DNA from: Ruminococcus flavefaciens
GTDB lineage: Bacteria; Bacillota; Clostridia; Oscillospirales; Ruminococcaceae
Length of the DNA: 64,000 nucleotides
Assembly (NCBI GenBank): GCA_023663905.1
Contig: JAMPGO010000001.1
Location: 674,104 to 738,103 of the forward strand
Direction of reading: 5' to 3'
The position numbers were made by a program, and so were the translations under genes. Shown here in pieces: positions 8,571-17,064 of the stretch. The notes under the pieces are model-generated. The model was not told the DNA's origin, did not search any database, and saw nothing but the letters and a program-made list of their open reading frames with translations. The first letter of the stretch is position 1. Every line of letters begins with the position of its first letter.

Positions 8571-9531
8571 AATTTTTTCTCCCTTCATTAAATTTTTCAT
8601 ACGCCTTGATAATATCCTGCACGAGCTTATGCCTTACAACATCTTTTTCTGTGAATCTGTGGATATTTATATCTTCAATGCCTTTAAGCACCTTTACAGC
8701 CTCGACAAGTCCCGATTTTCTTGCGTCAGGCAAATCAATCTGCGTAATATCGCCTGTTATAACCATACGGCTTTCATTGCCGAGACGTGTGAGGAACATT
8801 TTTATCTGCTCCGAGGTCGTATTCTGCGCTTCGTCAAGAATAATAAATGCCTCGTCAAGAGTACGTCCTCGCATATACGCAAGCGGTGCGACTTCTATAA
8901 TGCCCTTCTCCATATACTGGGCGAATCTGTCCGCACCGAACATATCAAAAAGTGCGTCATAAAGCGGACGGAGATACGGGTCAACCTTATCCTGCATATC
9001 ACCCGGAAGAAATCCGAGCTTTTCGCCTGCCTCAACTGCCGGACGTGTAAGGATAATCTTCTTGACTTTATGCTCACGGAACGCTCTGACAGCCATAGCA
9101 ACGGCGAGGTAGGTTTTTCCAGTACCTGCCGGACCGATTCCGAGAACGATAGTGTTGTTTTTTATAGCGTCAAGGTAGTGCTTCTGCCCTACAGTTCTCG
9201 GACGGACGATTTTTCCCGAAGAAGTCAGGCATATACCGTCTCCGCCGAGTTCGGTAAGCTGTTCCTCCGCACCTTCAGCAACCATAGAAGTCACATATCT
9301 GACGGTCTGGTTATTCAACGGCTGACCGTTCCTGCTCATCCGCATAAGGGCTTCCACAGCCTTTGAAGCTTCCGAAGCAGACGGTTCAGTGCCGATAATC
9401 TTGACATTGCCGTCCCTGAGTACGATTTTAACGTCGTACTGCTTTTCGATGTGCCTGATATTGCTGTCGAGCTGTCCAAAAAGTGCGGACAGTTCCTCGG
9501 CGCTGTCAATTTCAAGAATTTTCTCTGTCAT
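8563..9531 (-). CDS. phoH: PhoH-like ATPase
   Basis: A cytoplasmic P-loop ATPase of the PhoH/YbeZ family, which cooperates with YbeY and may be an RNA helicase. An N-terminal KH-like region is followed by Walker A GPAGTGKTYLA and Walker B FIILDEAQN. The length is 322 residues. The ATG at 9531 is preferred over the TTG one codon upstream because AAGGAG lies nine bases away. The cyth-phoH-ybeY-era order is common in Clostridia. Confidence 0.94.
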   Translation of the reverse strand: MTEKILEIDSAEELSALFGQLDSNIRHIEKQYDVKIVLRDGNVKIIGTEPSASEASKAVEALMRMSRNGQPLNNQTVRYVTSMVAEGAEEQLTELGGDGICLTSSGKIVRPRTVGQKHYLDAIKNNTIVLGIGPAGTGKTYLAVAMAVRAFREHKVKKIILTRPAVEAGEKLGFLPGDMQDKVDPYLRPLYDALFDMFGADRFAQYMEKGIIEVAPLAYMRGRTLDEAFIILDEAQNTTSEQIKMFLTRLGNESRMVITGDITQIDLPDARKSGLVEAVKVLKGIEDINIHRFTEKDVVRHKLVQDIIKAYEKFNEGRKNYA

Positions 9532-9534
9532 CAA

Positions 9535-10059
9535 TCAAATCTCCTTATAATCAGGGAATTTCCCTGCATTCGCAAGCTCGGCATTTGAATAAGCCTTGTT
9601 GCCCGTCACCTCACGCAGAATTTCAACATACTCAGGGAAAAATATTTCCTGCTCGGGATTTTCAAGCTCCAGCTCCAGTGTAGCGAGCCTGTCCGAGAAC
9701 GGATAAACATCGAGTTCAAACATCTGACTGTGATATTCAAAGCAGATACGCTGTTTTTCTATCGGCACGCAACCGGGCTTGTGTTCCTGAAGAAGCTGAT
9801 TATATTCAGCGCAGGTGATTTCATACTCCGTTTCATTTCTAATCATAGCAGAAACGAAGATTTTCTCGGTATAGACATAGACAGTACCGCCGTTTTCAGT
9901 GATTTTCCGCACTCTTCTCTGCACGGTCTTTCCGTCGGCAGTGCCGTCAAGCAGATAGGTCTGCAAAATCCCGATTTTTCTTGTGATATTCAGCTTATCA
10001 AAAGCAGGAATATTCACAAGAAATTTTCTTTCGATTTCAATATTTTCCGCCATTTTCAT
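9535..10059 (-). CDS. CYTH domain phosphohydrolase
   Basis: A 174-residue CYTH (triphosphate tunnel metalloenzyme) protein. The signature EIERKFLV is near residues 7-14, followed by alternating charged strands (QRRVRKI, ELELENPE) that form the tunnel. Family members hydrolyse inorganic triphosphate or other triphosphates; the substrate here cannot be determined. It is the first gene of the phoH-mutS2 operon and is preceded by a consensus promoter. A second in-frame ATG two codons later is also possible as the start. Confidence 0.88.
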   Translation of the reverse strand: MKMAENIEIERKFLVNIPAFDKLNITRKIGILQTYLLDGTADGKTVQRRVRKITENGGTVYVYTEKIFVSAMIRNETEYEITCAEYNQLLQEHKPGCVPIEKQRICFEYHSQMFELDVYPFSDRLATLELELENPEQEIFFPEYVEILREVTGNKAYSNAELANAGKFPDYKEI

Positions 10060-10108
10060 TAACTCCGTTTTTTATAATTGCATAAGCAGGCAAACACTCA
10101 ACAAATAT

Positions 10109-10137
10109 ATTATATAACTTTTTTTGAATATTGTCAA
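10109..10137 (-). promoter_or_regulatory. Sigma-A promoter of the CYTH-phoH-era-recO-mutS2 operon
   Basis: Minus strand TTGACA, 17 bases, TATAAT, about 50 bases before the CYTH gene. No obvious promoter interrupts the tightly packed genes down to mutS2. Confidence 0.85.
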
Positions 10138-10214
10138 CAAAAAAATTATATTTATTTATTTTAAAATGATAAATCTTCATAGTTTTTTATTTAACTTCCT
10201 ATATGAAATATATA

Positions 10215-10973
10215 TCAATAATATTTGTATTCGCCGAACTCCGCAAGCATTACACTGAACGCATTGAACATATTCTTACCGCCGTCTCTGCGCTCGTTCT
10301 CTGAACGGAGCGTTTCGCCACTGCTTGCAGGAATCTTCACGCTTATGCAGTCCTCGTTGCAGATAATCTCGCCCTTAAGCTTTTCCACAAGGAACGACGT
10401 TATATCGTCAAAACGATAGACAAGCATATCGTCATCCATTTCGCCGAGCCTGTCGTCGGGTTTGGATTTCTTGATCGAGAAGTTTATGATTCCACAGCCG
10501 TTTTCGGAAGATACAATGGCTTCCGCTTTAAGAGCGTTTGCAAAAATCTTCCTCAGACACATAAGAAAAACAAAGTTAAGAAGCTTGTTGTTTCCGTCGA
10601 TGTACACCTTACTGCCCTTTTTAACCTTAAGGGAATACTGACCGCCGATATACGTCCTGCACTTGTCCGAAAAGCCGTGCATAAACTCATCGAGTTCCAC
10701 TGCGTACATATCAATATTCTCTCTGCCACCTACGTCGAAAATGTTGGAATACAATTCCGAGAGTTTGAGAATCTGACAGCACTGGTTAAATATGCCGTTA
10801 GCCACTTTCTGTCTGAAATCATAGTCGCATTCCTCATCGTCAGCCCCTGAAAGCTCATTGCACCAGTAGGTTATGAGCGAAATGGCTGTCCTCATCTGAA
10901 AATCGTTGCTTCGGATGAAGTCCTTTGTAAAGCTGTCGTTAAGAAAATCTTTAAATAAATTCCTGTTGCTCAT
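10215..10973 (-). CDS. Unknown protein resembling a histidine kinase core without the phospho-acceptor His
   Basis: A 252-residue soluble protein that I do not firmly recognise. Residues 20-130 form a helical region where an H-box-like stretch reads FQMRTAISLITYW; Gln stands where a kinase would have HDLR. Residues of about 135-230 resemble a degenerate HATPase fold: an N-box-like segment (NKLLNFVFLMCLRKIFANALK), then strands ending EDCISVKIPA, but no clear G-boxes. It could be a sporulation-type phosphotransfer protein (Spo0B-like), a pseudo-histidine kinase or something unrelated. It is monocistronic, with RBS GAGGGG. Confidence 0.45.
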   Translation of the reverse strand: MSNRNLFKDFLNDSFTKDFIRSNDFQMRTAISLITYWCNELSGADDEECDYDFRQKVANGIFNQCCQILKLSELYSNIFDVGGRENIDMYAVELDEFMHGFSDKCRTYIGGQYSLKVKKGSKVYIDGNNKLLNFVFLMCLRKIFANALKAEAIVSSENGCGIINFSIKKSKPDDRLGEMDDDMLVYRFDDITSFLVEKLKGEIICNEDCISVKIPASSGETLRSENERRDGGKNMFNAFSVMLAEFGEYKYY

Positions 10974-11129
10974 TTTTTATCAGCCCCTCTAATTCATATA
11001 ATTATATTATACTACATTTCGGGCAAAAATGGAATAGAAATTATTTATAAAAATTAAACAAAATTTGTTGTTGATTATTGTAGCGCATATACATTTATTG
11101 CTAAAACTGTTATTTTTTTATCAAAACAC

Positions 11130-11158
11130 TTGAAAAATTATGCAGAATGTTATATAAT
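11130..11158 (+). promoter_or_regulatory. Strong sigma-A promoter of gap
   Basis: TTGAAA, 17 bases, TATAAT. The leader that follows (about 11165-11225) holds a seven-pair hairpin (CAAGCTC / GGGCTTG, about 11169-11193) and then AGGAGG ten bases before the ATG. The hairpin has no T tract, so it may stabilise the mRNA rather than terminate it. Confidence 0.85.
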
Positions 11159-11225
11159 ATATGTATGGACAAGCTCAGGGTCAATCCGGGCTTGCGATTT
11201 ATAAATTATCAGGAGGTAATTTCCA

Positions 11226-12263
11226 ATGTCAGTTAAAGTTGCTATTAATGGTTTCGGTCGTATCGGTCGTCTTGCTTTCAGACAGATGTTCGGTGCAGAG
11301 GGTTATGAGGTAGTTGCAATCAACGACCTTACAAAGCCTTCAATGCTTGCTCAGCTTCTCAAGTATGATACAGCTCAGGGCGGTTACTGCGGTAAAATCG
11401 GCGAGGGTCTTCACACTGTAGAGGCAGACGACGAGGCTGGTACAATCACAGTTGACGGCAAAACTCTCACAATCTATGCTAAGGCTAACGCTGCTGAACT
11501 TCCTTGGGGCGAAATCGGCGTTGACGTAGTTCTCGAGTGTACAGGTTTCTACTGCTCAAAGGCTAAGTCACAGGCTCACATCGACGCAGGCGCTAAGAAG
11601 GTTGTTATTTCTGCTCCCGCAGGCAGCGACCTCAAGACAATCGTTTTCAGCGTAAACGAGGATACTCTTACTGCTGATGACACAATCATCTCTGCTGCAT
11701 CCTGCACAACAAACTGCCTCGCTCCTATGGCTAAGGCTCTCAACGACTATGCTCCTATCCAGAGCGGTATTATGTCAACAATCCACGCTTACACAGGCGA
11801 CCAGATGATTCTTGACGGTCCTCACAGAAAGGGCGACCTCAGAAGAGCAAGAGCAGGCGCTGCTAACATCGTTCCTAACTCAACAGGTGCTGCTAAGGCT
11901 ATCGGTCTCGTTATTCCTGAACTCAACGGCAAGCTCATCGGTTCTGCACAGAGAGTTCCTGTTCCGACAGGCTCAACAACAATCCTTACAGCTGTTGTAA
12001 AGGGCGCTGACGTTACTGTTGACGGTATCAATGCTGCTATGAAGGCTGCTGCTTCTGAGTCATTCGGCTACAACACAGACCAGATTGTTTCTTCAGACGT
12101 TATCGGTATGAAGTACGGCTCACTCTTCGACGCTACACAGACAATGGTTTCTAAGATTGCTGACGACCTCTATGAGGTACAGGTTGTTTCTTGGTACGAC
12201 AACGAGAACTCCTACACATCACAGATGGTTAGAACAATCAAGTATTTCGCTGAGCTTGCTTAA
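11226..12263 (+). CDS. gap: Glyceraldehyde-3-phosphate dehydrogenase, type I
   Basis: Glycolytic GAPDH, 345 residues. The NAD-binding loop INGFGRIGR is at 7-15, catalytic Cys160 is in ASCTTNC and His187 is in IHAYTGDQ. The C-terminal motif WYDNENSY is present. Codon use is highly biased (nearly uniform GCT, CTC/CTT and ACA), as expected for a very abundant protein and clearly stronger than in the neighbours. It stands alone with a strong promoter, perfect Shine-Dalgarno sequence and its own terminator. Confidence 0.98.
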   Translation: MSVKVAINGFGRIGRLAFRQMFGAEGYEVVAINDLTKPSMLAQLLKYDTAQGGYCGKIGEGLHTVEADDEAGTITVDGKTLTIYAKANAAELPWGEIGVDVVLECTGFYCSKAKSQAHIDAGAKKVVISAPAGSDLKTIVFSVNEDTLTADDTIISAASCTTNCLAPMAKALNDYAPIQSGIMSTIHAYTGDQMILDGPHRKGDLRRARAGAANIVPNSTGAAKAIGLVIPELNGKLIGSAQRVPVPTGSTTILTAVVKGADVTVDGINAAMKAAASESFGYNTDQIVSSDVIGMKYGSLFDATQTMVSKIADDLYEVQVVSWYDNENSYTSQMVRTIKYFAELA

Positions 12264-12286
12264 TCAGTAAGTTTCCGAATAAAAAC

Positions 12287-12317
12287 AAAGCGGCTCTTTT
12301 CAGGGTCGCTTTTACTT
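12287..12317 (+). terminator. Terminator after gap
   Basis: A ten-pair stem (AAAGCGGCTC with GGGTCGCTTT, two G-T wobbles) around a TTTTCA loop, followed by a T-rich tail. Confidence 0.75.
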
Positions 12318-12345
12318 TTATGTACAGAAAGAGGTTCTTATTATA

Positions 12346-12786
12346 ATGTATAAGGTGTATAAAGCAATAAATAGTATGACAAACAAGGAATTAGCTTGTT
12401 TACTACAGTTTGAATATCAGCTTAATAACATAAATGAACATTCAACAAATTATCTGAATTTTGCTCAAAAGGTAAATGCTGAATTTAATATGAGCATTCA
12501 TTATCGTTGGCAACTTTCACAAGTAATCGGCGATATAAATCACCGATTTAAAAATGCCGGATATGATGTTCCATTGATAAGCGTATTGGTTTATAACAAA
12601 AAAACCGGGCTTCCCGGAGAAGGTTTCTGGGAAGAACTGTATCCCGATATAAAATGTCAAAATGTTCTGCGTCCTCAAAGATTAGCTAAATATTATGAGG
12701 AAGTAAAGGCTGTTCTTGCATACGACTGGAGTAATATTTTTAAAACAGCTAACAAAATCGCTGCTGACCGTGGATTAGTGACTTAA
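12346..12786 (+). CDS. AT-rich orphan protein of unknown function
   Basis: A 146-residue soluble protein that I do not recognise. The N-terminal half is helical with many Asn residues. A short motif, YNKKTGLPGEGFWEEL (about 84-99), looks like a conserved loop and is the best handle for a search. Codon choice (TTA, ATA, AAA, AAT) is far more AT-rich than in gap or the degV genes, which suggests recent acquisition. The RBS is weak (AGAAAGAGG about ten bases upstream). No partner gene or mobile element is adjacent. Confidence 0.65.
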   Translation: MYKVYKAINSMTNKELACLLQFEYQLNNINEHSTNYLNFAQKVNAEFNMSIHYRWQLSQVIGDINHRFKNAGYDVPLISVLVYNKKTGLPGEGFWEELYPDIKCQNVLRPQRLAKYYEEVKAVLAYDWSNIFKTANKIAADRGLVT

Positions 12787-12879
12787 TAAATATACATATT
12801 TTTTCCAGTTATATTCCTGAATCTCCGTGTTATAATACTATCACGGCATCAATAATTCAACTTTAAGGAGAACAAAACA

Positions 12880-13080
12880 ATGAGCAACAATAACAGCAAC
12901 TCAAACGGAGAGATGACACAGAAGGGCAGAGAGGCTCTCGAGAGATTCAAGATTGAATCCGCTTCAGAGCTTGGTGTAAACCTTAAGCAGGGCTATAACG
13001 GCGACCTTACTGCTCGTGAAGCAGGTTCAATCGGCGGTCGTATGGTTCAGAAGATGATTAACGCATACAAAATGCAGTAA
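12880..13080 (+). CDS. Alpha/beta-type small acid-soluble spore protein
   Basis: A 66-residue DNA-binding spore protein. ALERFKIESASELGV covers the first conserved SASP block with the germination-protease cleavage region (SELGV), and REAGSIGGRMVQKMI covers the second conserved block. Such proteins coat and protect DNA in dormant spores. AAGGAG precedes the ATG, and TATAAT lies about 45 bases upstream (12831-12836), although forespore sigma factors normally drive this family. It indicates that the organism or its recent ancestor makes spores. Confidence 0.9.
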   Translation: MSNNNSNSNGEMTQKGREALERFKIESASELGVNLKQGYNGDLTAREAGSIGGRMVQKMINAYKMQ

Positions 13081-13091
13081 TTGCGCCATAA

Positions 13092-13117
13092 AAAAGGGAC
13101 GTTCAACGTCCCTTTAC
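13092..13117. terminator. Bidirectional terminator between the SASP gene and degV
   Basis: The stem AAAGGGACGT / ACGTCCCTTT with a three-base loop has T tracts on both strands (the longer one on the minus strand) and serves both convergent genes. Confidence 0.8.
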
Positions 13118-13120
13118 ATA

Positions 13121-13981
13121 TTATCTGCGCCTGATGAGTACGCCGACCATTTCCGGACCGATATTTGCGGAAACTACACAGCCTGCACGTGCATACATTT
13201 CGGCTTCCCTGCCTGTACGCTTGAACAGCTCCTTCTCGATTTCCCTCGCAAAAGCAAAGTCCTGCCCGTGAAAAATGACATATGGCGAATTTGAATCCAT
13301 ACGGCTTGAAACGCAGTCGCACAGCCTGCCGACGATATTCTTTTCGCCTCTTATCTTTTCAATCATCTCAGACTTATAATCGGCAAATTCAATAATCGGC
13401 TTGATTTTAAGAATATCGCCTATAAGCGCAACTGCCGACGATACACGTCCCGATTTTCTGGCATATTTCAGCGTATGCGGAACAATGTAAATGGCGCATT
13501 TCGCAAACCAGTCGTTAAGATATTTTATAATCTCATACGCTTCCGCACCGTCCCTGAGCTTCTTTGCCGCCTCAACAACGGCATATCCGTACGCTATACC
13601 GTAGCCGTGCGAATCAACAACATTAATCTTCACGTTCGCCTTCGGGTATCTCTGCGCAAAATTATCCCTCGCCTTTACAGCGTTGCCGAAAGTTTCAGAA
13701 CCCTTGCTGTTGATTAAAACGGCGATAATATCAGTGTAGCCCTCGTTATAGAGCTTCTGGTACATTTTAGTGAAATCCTCGGTATATAGCGGAAAAGTCT
13801 TTGGAATGCCGTCGTCCTTCGACATCATCTCATAAAATTCCTGTATAGATTTATCGTACAGCTCACGGAATGTCTGTCCGCTGAATGAAATCTCAAACGG
13901 CATTATAACTATTCCGAGTTCTTCGGCAAGTTCCAGTGGAATATCACATCCGCTGTCAGTTAAAATTACAGTTTTTGACAT
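13121..13981 (-). CDS. DegV family fatty-acid-binding protein (paralogue 1)
   Basis: A 286-residue DegV protein. It begins with the family hallmark VILTDSGCDIPLELAEELG and has the two-domain pattern that buries a fatty acid. Firmicute DegV/FakB proteins present fatty acids to the FakA kinase for phospholipid synthesis; no fakA is in view. It is closely related to the next gene, with co-linear motifs (YARKSGRVSSA, KIRGEKNIVGRL), so the two arose by duplication. It has its own consensus promoter and the RBS TAGGAGA. Confidence 0.92.
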   Translation of the reverse strand: MSKTVILTDSGCDIPLELAEELGIVIMPFEISFSGQTFRELYDKSIQEFYEMMSKDDGIPKTFPLYTEDFTKMYQKLYNEGYTDIIAVLINSKGSETFGNAVKARDNFAQRYPKANVKINVVDSHGYGIAYGYAVVEAAKKLRDGAEAYEIIKYLNDWFAKCAIYIVPHTLKYARKSGRVSSAVALIGDILKIKPIIEFADYKSEMIEKIRGEKNIVGRLCDCVSSRMDSNSPYVIFHGQDFAFAREIEKELFKRTGREAEMYARAGCVVSANIGPEMVGVLIRRR

Positions 13982-14015
13982 TTGCTATCTCCTATATGAA
14001 TAAAATATACATCCT

Positions 14016-14044
14016 ATTATATCATATAATATCCGAAATGTCAA
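14016..14044 (-). promoter_or_regulatory. Sigma-A promoter of degV paralogue 1
   Basis: Minus strand TTGACA, 17 bases, TATAAT, about 35 bases before the ATG. It separates the transcription of the two degV copies. Confidence 0.85.
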
Positions 14045-14061
14045 GGGATTTATTAATAAAA

Positions 14062-14931
14062 TTATGATTTGTTTTTTCTTCTTATCAAAACCGCTACCAA
14101 ATCAGGTCCTATATTTGAAGCAACCGCCGCACCGATATTCGCAAACATCTCAGCTTTTCTGCCGACACGTCTGCTCATTTCCTTTTCAACTTCCTTTGCA
14201 AGAGTGTTGTCACGTCCGTGAATGATGATATACGGAGTCTGCGGAGTCATACGCTTTTCCACGCAGTCCACGAGCTTGGAGACAATATTCTTCTCGCCCC
14301 TGATTTTTTCAACGGTAGTCGTTTTGTTGTCGGCAAATTCGATAATCGGCTTAAGCCCGAGAAGTTCGCCCGCAAAAGCTGCCGCCGCCGAAATACGTCC
14401 TGATTTTCGGGCATATTTCAGATTATACGGCACGGCATAAATGGCGCAGACGTTGAACCAGTCCTCAAGATATGCAACGATGTCCTCAGCCTCTGCGCCC
14501 TTGCGGATTTTCTTGACAGCCTCCATAATCGGATAGCCGTAAAAGACCGTATAACAGCGTGAATCTATATTGAAAATACGCATTTTCGCATCGGGATTCT
14601 TTTCGTAGAAATCGTTCTTTGCGATGATTGAGTTATTAAAAGTACCCGAACCCTCGCTGTTGATTGAAACGCTGATAACGTCCGTATAGCCCTCGCTGTA
14701 AAGACGGTTATACGTTTCCTCAAAGGTAATCGGCGACAGCTGGGAATGCTTCGGGATTTCATCGCTTTTCGCCATCATCTCATAAAATTCCTGCGTTGAT
14801 TTGTCAAAAATCTCTCGGAATCGCTCTCCGCAGAAATTGATTTCAAACGGCAGAACAGTTATTCCCAGCTCCTCAATAGTTTCTTTTGTAAGGTCACAGC
14901 AACTGTCGGTCAGTATCATTATTCTGGACAT
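14062..14931 (-). CDS. DegV family fatty-acid-binding protein (paralogue 2)
   Basis: A 289-residue DegV protein starting MSRIMILTDSCCDLTKETIEELG. The ATG at 14931 is chosen because AAAGGAGATG precedes it; an in-frame ATG eight codons upstream lies before that Shine-Dalgarno sequence. It is strongly similar to the preceding entry over its whole length. Both keep the TDS motif and the Arg/Lys-rich YARKSGR loop. It lies 13 bases after trmL on the same strand, so those two are co-transcribed. Confidence 0.92.
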   Translation of the reverse strand: MSRIMILTDSCCDLTKETIEELGITVLPFEINFCGERFREIFDKSTQEFYEMMAKSDEIPKHSQLSPITFEETYNRLYSEGYTDVISVSINSEGSGTFNNSIIAKNDFYEKNPDAKMRIFNIDSRCYTVFYGYPIMEAVKKIRKGAEAEDIVAYLEDWFNVCAIYAVPYNLKYARKSGRISAAAAFAGELLGLKPIIEFADNKTTTVEKIRGEKNIVSKLVDCVEKRMTPQTPYIIIHGRDNTLAKEVEKEMSRRVGRKAEMFANIGAAVASNIGPDLVAVLIRRKNKS

Positions 14932-14944
14932 AAAATCATCTCCT

Positions 14945-15442
14945 TTACCATTCATATTGTGTAAGTTTTCCCTCTCGGGATAAGTCGGGATAATCCCACT
15001 GCCTCAGCGCTTCGTATACCGCAATGGCAACGGAATTGGATAAATTAAGGCTTCTCAGCTCGTTGCGCATAGGAATCCGCACACAGCTGTCGGGATTATT
15101 ATAGAGCAGTTCTTCGGGAAGTCCTTTGTCCTCTCTTCCGAAAACAAGATAGCAGTTGTCGGGATATTCAGCCTCGCTGTGAACCTTCCTGCCCTTTGTC
15201 GTGAAGTAGAAAAAATTTCCGCCACGATTCTTTTCAAAGAAATCGGCAAGATTATTATAATAAGTTATATCGAGCTTGTCCCAGTAATCCAGCCCCGCAC
15301 GTTTCAGGTGCTTGTCGGAAATCTCAAAGCCGAACGGTTGTATAAGGTGCAGTCTCGCTCCTGTTACGGCACAGGTTCGGGAGATATTTCCTGTGTTCTG
15401 CGGAATCTGCGGTTCGACAAGAACAATGTTAAGATTATGCAT
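14945..15442 (-). CDS. trmL: tRNA (cytidine(34)-2'-O)-methyltransferase TrmL
   Basis: A SPOUT-fold methyltransferase that modifies the wobble nucleotide of leucine tRNAs. The start NIVLVEPQIPQNTGNISRTCAVTG and the later FGREDKGLP and RSLNLSNSVAIAVYEALRQ motifs form the knotted SAM site. At 165 residues it is a minimal SPOUT enzyme with no extra RNA-binding domain, as is normal for TrmL. The RBS is AAGGAG. Confidence 0.95.
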   Translation of the reverse strand: MHNLNIVLVEPQIPQNTGNISRTCAVTGARLHLIQPFGFEISDKHLKRAGLDYWDKLDITYYNNLADFFEKNRGGNFFYFTTKGRKVHSEAEYPDNCYLVFGREDKGLPEELLYNNPDSCVRIPMRNELRSLNLSNSVAIAVYEALRQWDYPDLSREGKLTQYEW

Positions 15443-15530
15443 TTCAGCTCCTTGTGAATAAAAATCAGTTTATATCAAAAAATATAGTATGCCCTCAATC
15501 GGGTCAGCAAATAAAATCAGGAGAAAAACT

Positions 15531-15704
15531 ATGAATAAAACAGCTATAACAACAGGTCTTACGGCAGGTGCTGTAATCGGTCTTGCCTGCTATGCCTTTT
15601 CAACAGCGGGTGCAATGAAGAAGCACAGTATCAGGAAAAATGCAGGGAAAACCCTGAAAGCGGCAGGAAATCTCATTGACGACATAACATCGATGATGAG
15701 ATAG
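15531..15704 (+). CDS. Small single-pass membrane protein
   Basis: A 57-residue protein with one hydrophobic N-terminal segment (TTGLTAGAVIGLACYAFSTAG) and a basic tail ending NLIDDITSMMR, loosely like YtxH-type stress proteins. The ATG at 15531 follows AGGAG; an upstream ATG in the same frame lacks a ribosome site. It diverges from trmL. Function unknown. Confidence 0.65.
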   Translation: MNKTAITTGLTAGAVIGLACYAFSTAGAMKKHSIRKNAGKTLKAAGNLIDDITSMMR

Positions 15705-15710
15705 CCTGTG

Positions 15711-15734
15711 CGGACGGTTCAGCGCCGTCCGTAC
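15711..15734. terminator. GC-rich hairpin between converging genes
   Basis: GCGGACGG pairs with CCGTCCGT around a short loop. No T tract follows on the plus strand, so intrinsic termination is uncertain; it lies just after the small membrane protein gene and after the ruvX stop. Confidence 0.4.
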
Positions 15735-15739
15735 ATATG

Positions 15740-16159
15740 TTATTTCTGATTCTTTCTGTAGCCCAGATAGCTTTCAAGTATTATAGTTGCGGCTACTGCG
15801 TCAACCACTGCCTTGCGCTTTTTTCCTCTCGTATTCGTGACATTAAGGTAATTGTGCGCCGATACCGTAGTACAGCGTTCATCCCATAATTCAACGGGAC
15901 AGCCTGTGAGTTCGTGCAATCTTTCGGCGAAAAGTCTGCATTTCTCTGCTCTCTCGCCTATTGTGCCGTTCATATTTTTGGGATAGCCCACAACTACCAT
16001 TTCCGCACGGTGTTCCCTTACGGCTTCAGCAGTCTTTTCAAGGCACTTGTCAAAATCCTTCTCGGCGATTACTCCTGCTGGAGAGGCGGCAAGCTCACTC
16101 TTTCCGCATACTGCCAGACCTGTTCTCGAATCGCCGAAGTCTACGCCCATAATTACCAC
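15740..16159 (-). CDS. ruvX: Putative Holliday junction resolvase RuvX/YqgF
   Basis: An RNase H-fold nuclease of 139 residues, also implicated in pre-16S rRNA processing. The motif IMGVDFGDSRTGLAV, VVGYPKNMNGTIGERA and LWDERCTT carry the acidic residues of the active site. The GTG at 16159 is preferred because it keeps the first beta strand (MVIMGVDFG); an ATG at 16150 would clip it. The gene overlaps pyrD by a few bases, but no strong Shine-Dalgarno sequence is seen, so coupling is likely. Confidence 0.9.
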   Translation of the reverse strand: MVIMGVDFGDSRTGLAVCGKSELAASPAGVIAEKDFDKCLEKTAEAVREHRAEMVVVGYPKNMNGTIGERAEKCRLFAERLHELTGCPVELWDERCTTVSAHNYLNVTNTRGKKRKAVVDAVAATIILESYLGYRKNQK

Positions 16160-17064
16160 GGCTTTACCGTGCCTATTATATCACGCACGGAGGATATGCC
16201 CTTGCTGTCAAGGAACTCGTTCATCTCGTCAACAATTTTAACAGGAGCGTACGGGTCGGTAAAAATAGCTGCGCCGACCTGAACTGCCGAAGCTCCAGCC
16301 ATCATAAGCTCGATTGCGTCACGTCCCGATGATACTCCGCCCATACCTATAACAGGGATGTTCACGGCATTTGCAACCTGCCACACCATACGCACGGCAA
16401 CAGGAAATACAGCAGGTCCGCTGAGTCCTCCGACGTTGTTGCGGAGAATCGGTCTGCCTGTGTTTATGTCGATTCGCATTCCCAGAAGCGTGTTTATCAG
16501 CGATACTGCATCAGCTCCTGCGGATTCCACAGCCTTTGCAATCTCGGCTATGCTGGTGACATTCGGCGAGAGTTTTACAACAAGCGGTTTTTTTGTGGCG
16601 GAACGCACTTTCCTTGTTACTTCCGCAGCCATTTCACAGCTCGTGCCGAACGCTGCTCCGCCCTGCTTTACGTTGGGACAGGAAATATTAAGCTCAATCA
16701 TATGAACATCCGTTTCGTCGAGCTTTCTTGCAGTCTCTGCGCACTCGTCGGGTGTTGAGCCTGCAATATTTGCAAGAATAACAAGATTTTTCGTAAGAAG
16801 ATACGGCAAGTCGGTATCTATGAAGTGGTCTATTCCGGGATTCTGCAAGCCGACAGAGTTAAGCATTCCCGACGGTGTTTCCGCAATTCTCGGGGCAAGA
16901 TTACCCTTTCTGAGGTTGAGAGTTGTACCCTTTGTTGCGATTCCGCCGAGCTTGTCAAGCGGAAAAAGTTCCTCGTATTCTCTTCCGTAGCCGAACGTTC
17001 CCGAAGCGGGAATAACAGGATTTTTAAAATCCACACCGCATATTTTTACAGATAAATCAGCCAT
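16153..17064 (-). CDS. pyrD: Dihydroorotate dehydrogenase B, catalytic subunit
   Basis: The class 1B FMN enzyme of pyrimidine synthesis, which oxidises dihydroorotate to orotate and passes electrons to PyrK. Seen: PASGTFGYGREYE, the NISCPN motif with Cys near residue 129, and GMGGVSSGRDAIELMMAGA for FMN phosphate. Length is 303 residues from the ATG at 17064, which overlaps the pyrK stop (TAATG) and has GGAGG nine bases upstream. A TTG two codons earlier is less likely. Confidence 0.96.
   Translation of the reverse strand: MADLSVKICGVDFKNPVIPASGTFGYGREYEELFPLDKLGGIATKGTTLNLRKGNLAPRIAETPSGMLNSVGLQNPGIDHFIDTDLPYLLTKNLVILANIAGSTPDECAETARKLDETDVHMIELNISCPNVKQGGAAFGTSCEMAAEVTRKVRSATKKPLVVKLSPNVTSIAEIAKAVESAGADAVSLINTLLGMRIDINTGRPILRNNVGGLSGPAVFPVAVRMVWQVANAVNIPVIGMGGVSSGRDAIELMMAGASAVQVGAAIFTDPYAPVKIVDEMNEFLDSKGISSVRDIIGTVKPW

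Noticed and set aside
8629-9366. Open frame of 245 codons antisense to phoH
   Set aside because: The sense strand encodes a complete PhoH ATPase in a tight operon; the antisense product is Cys/His/Ser-rich nonsense.
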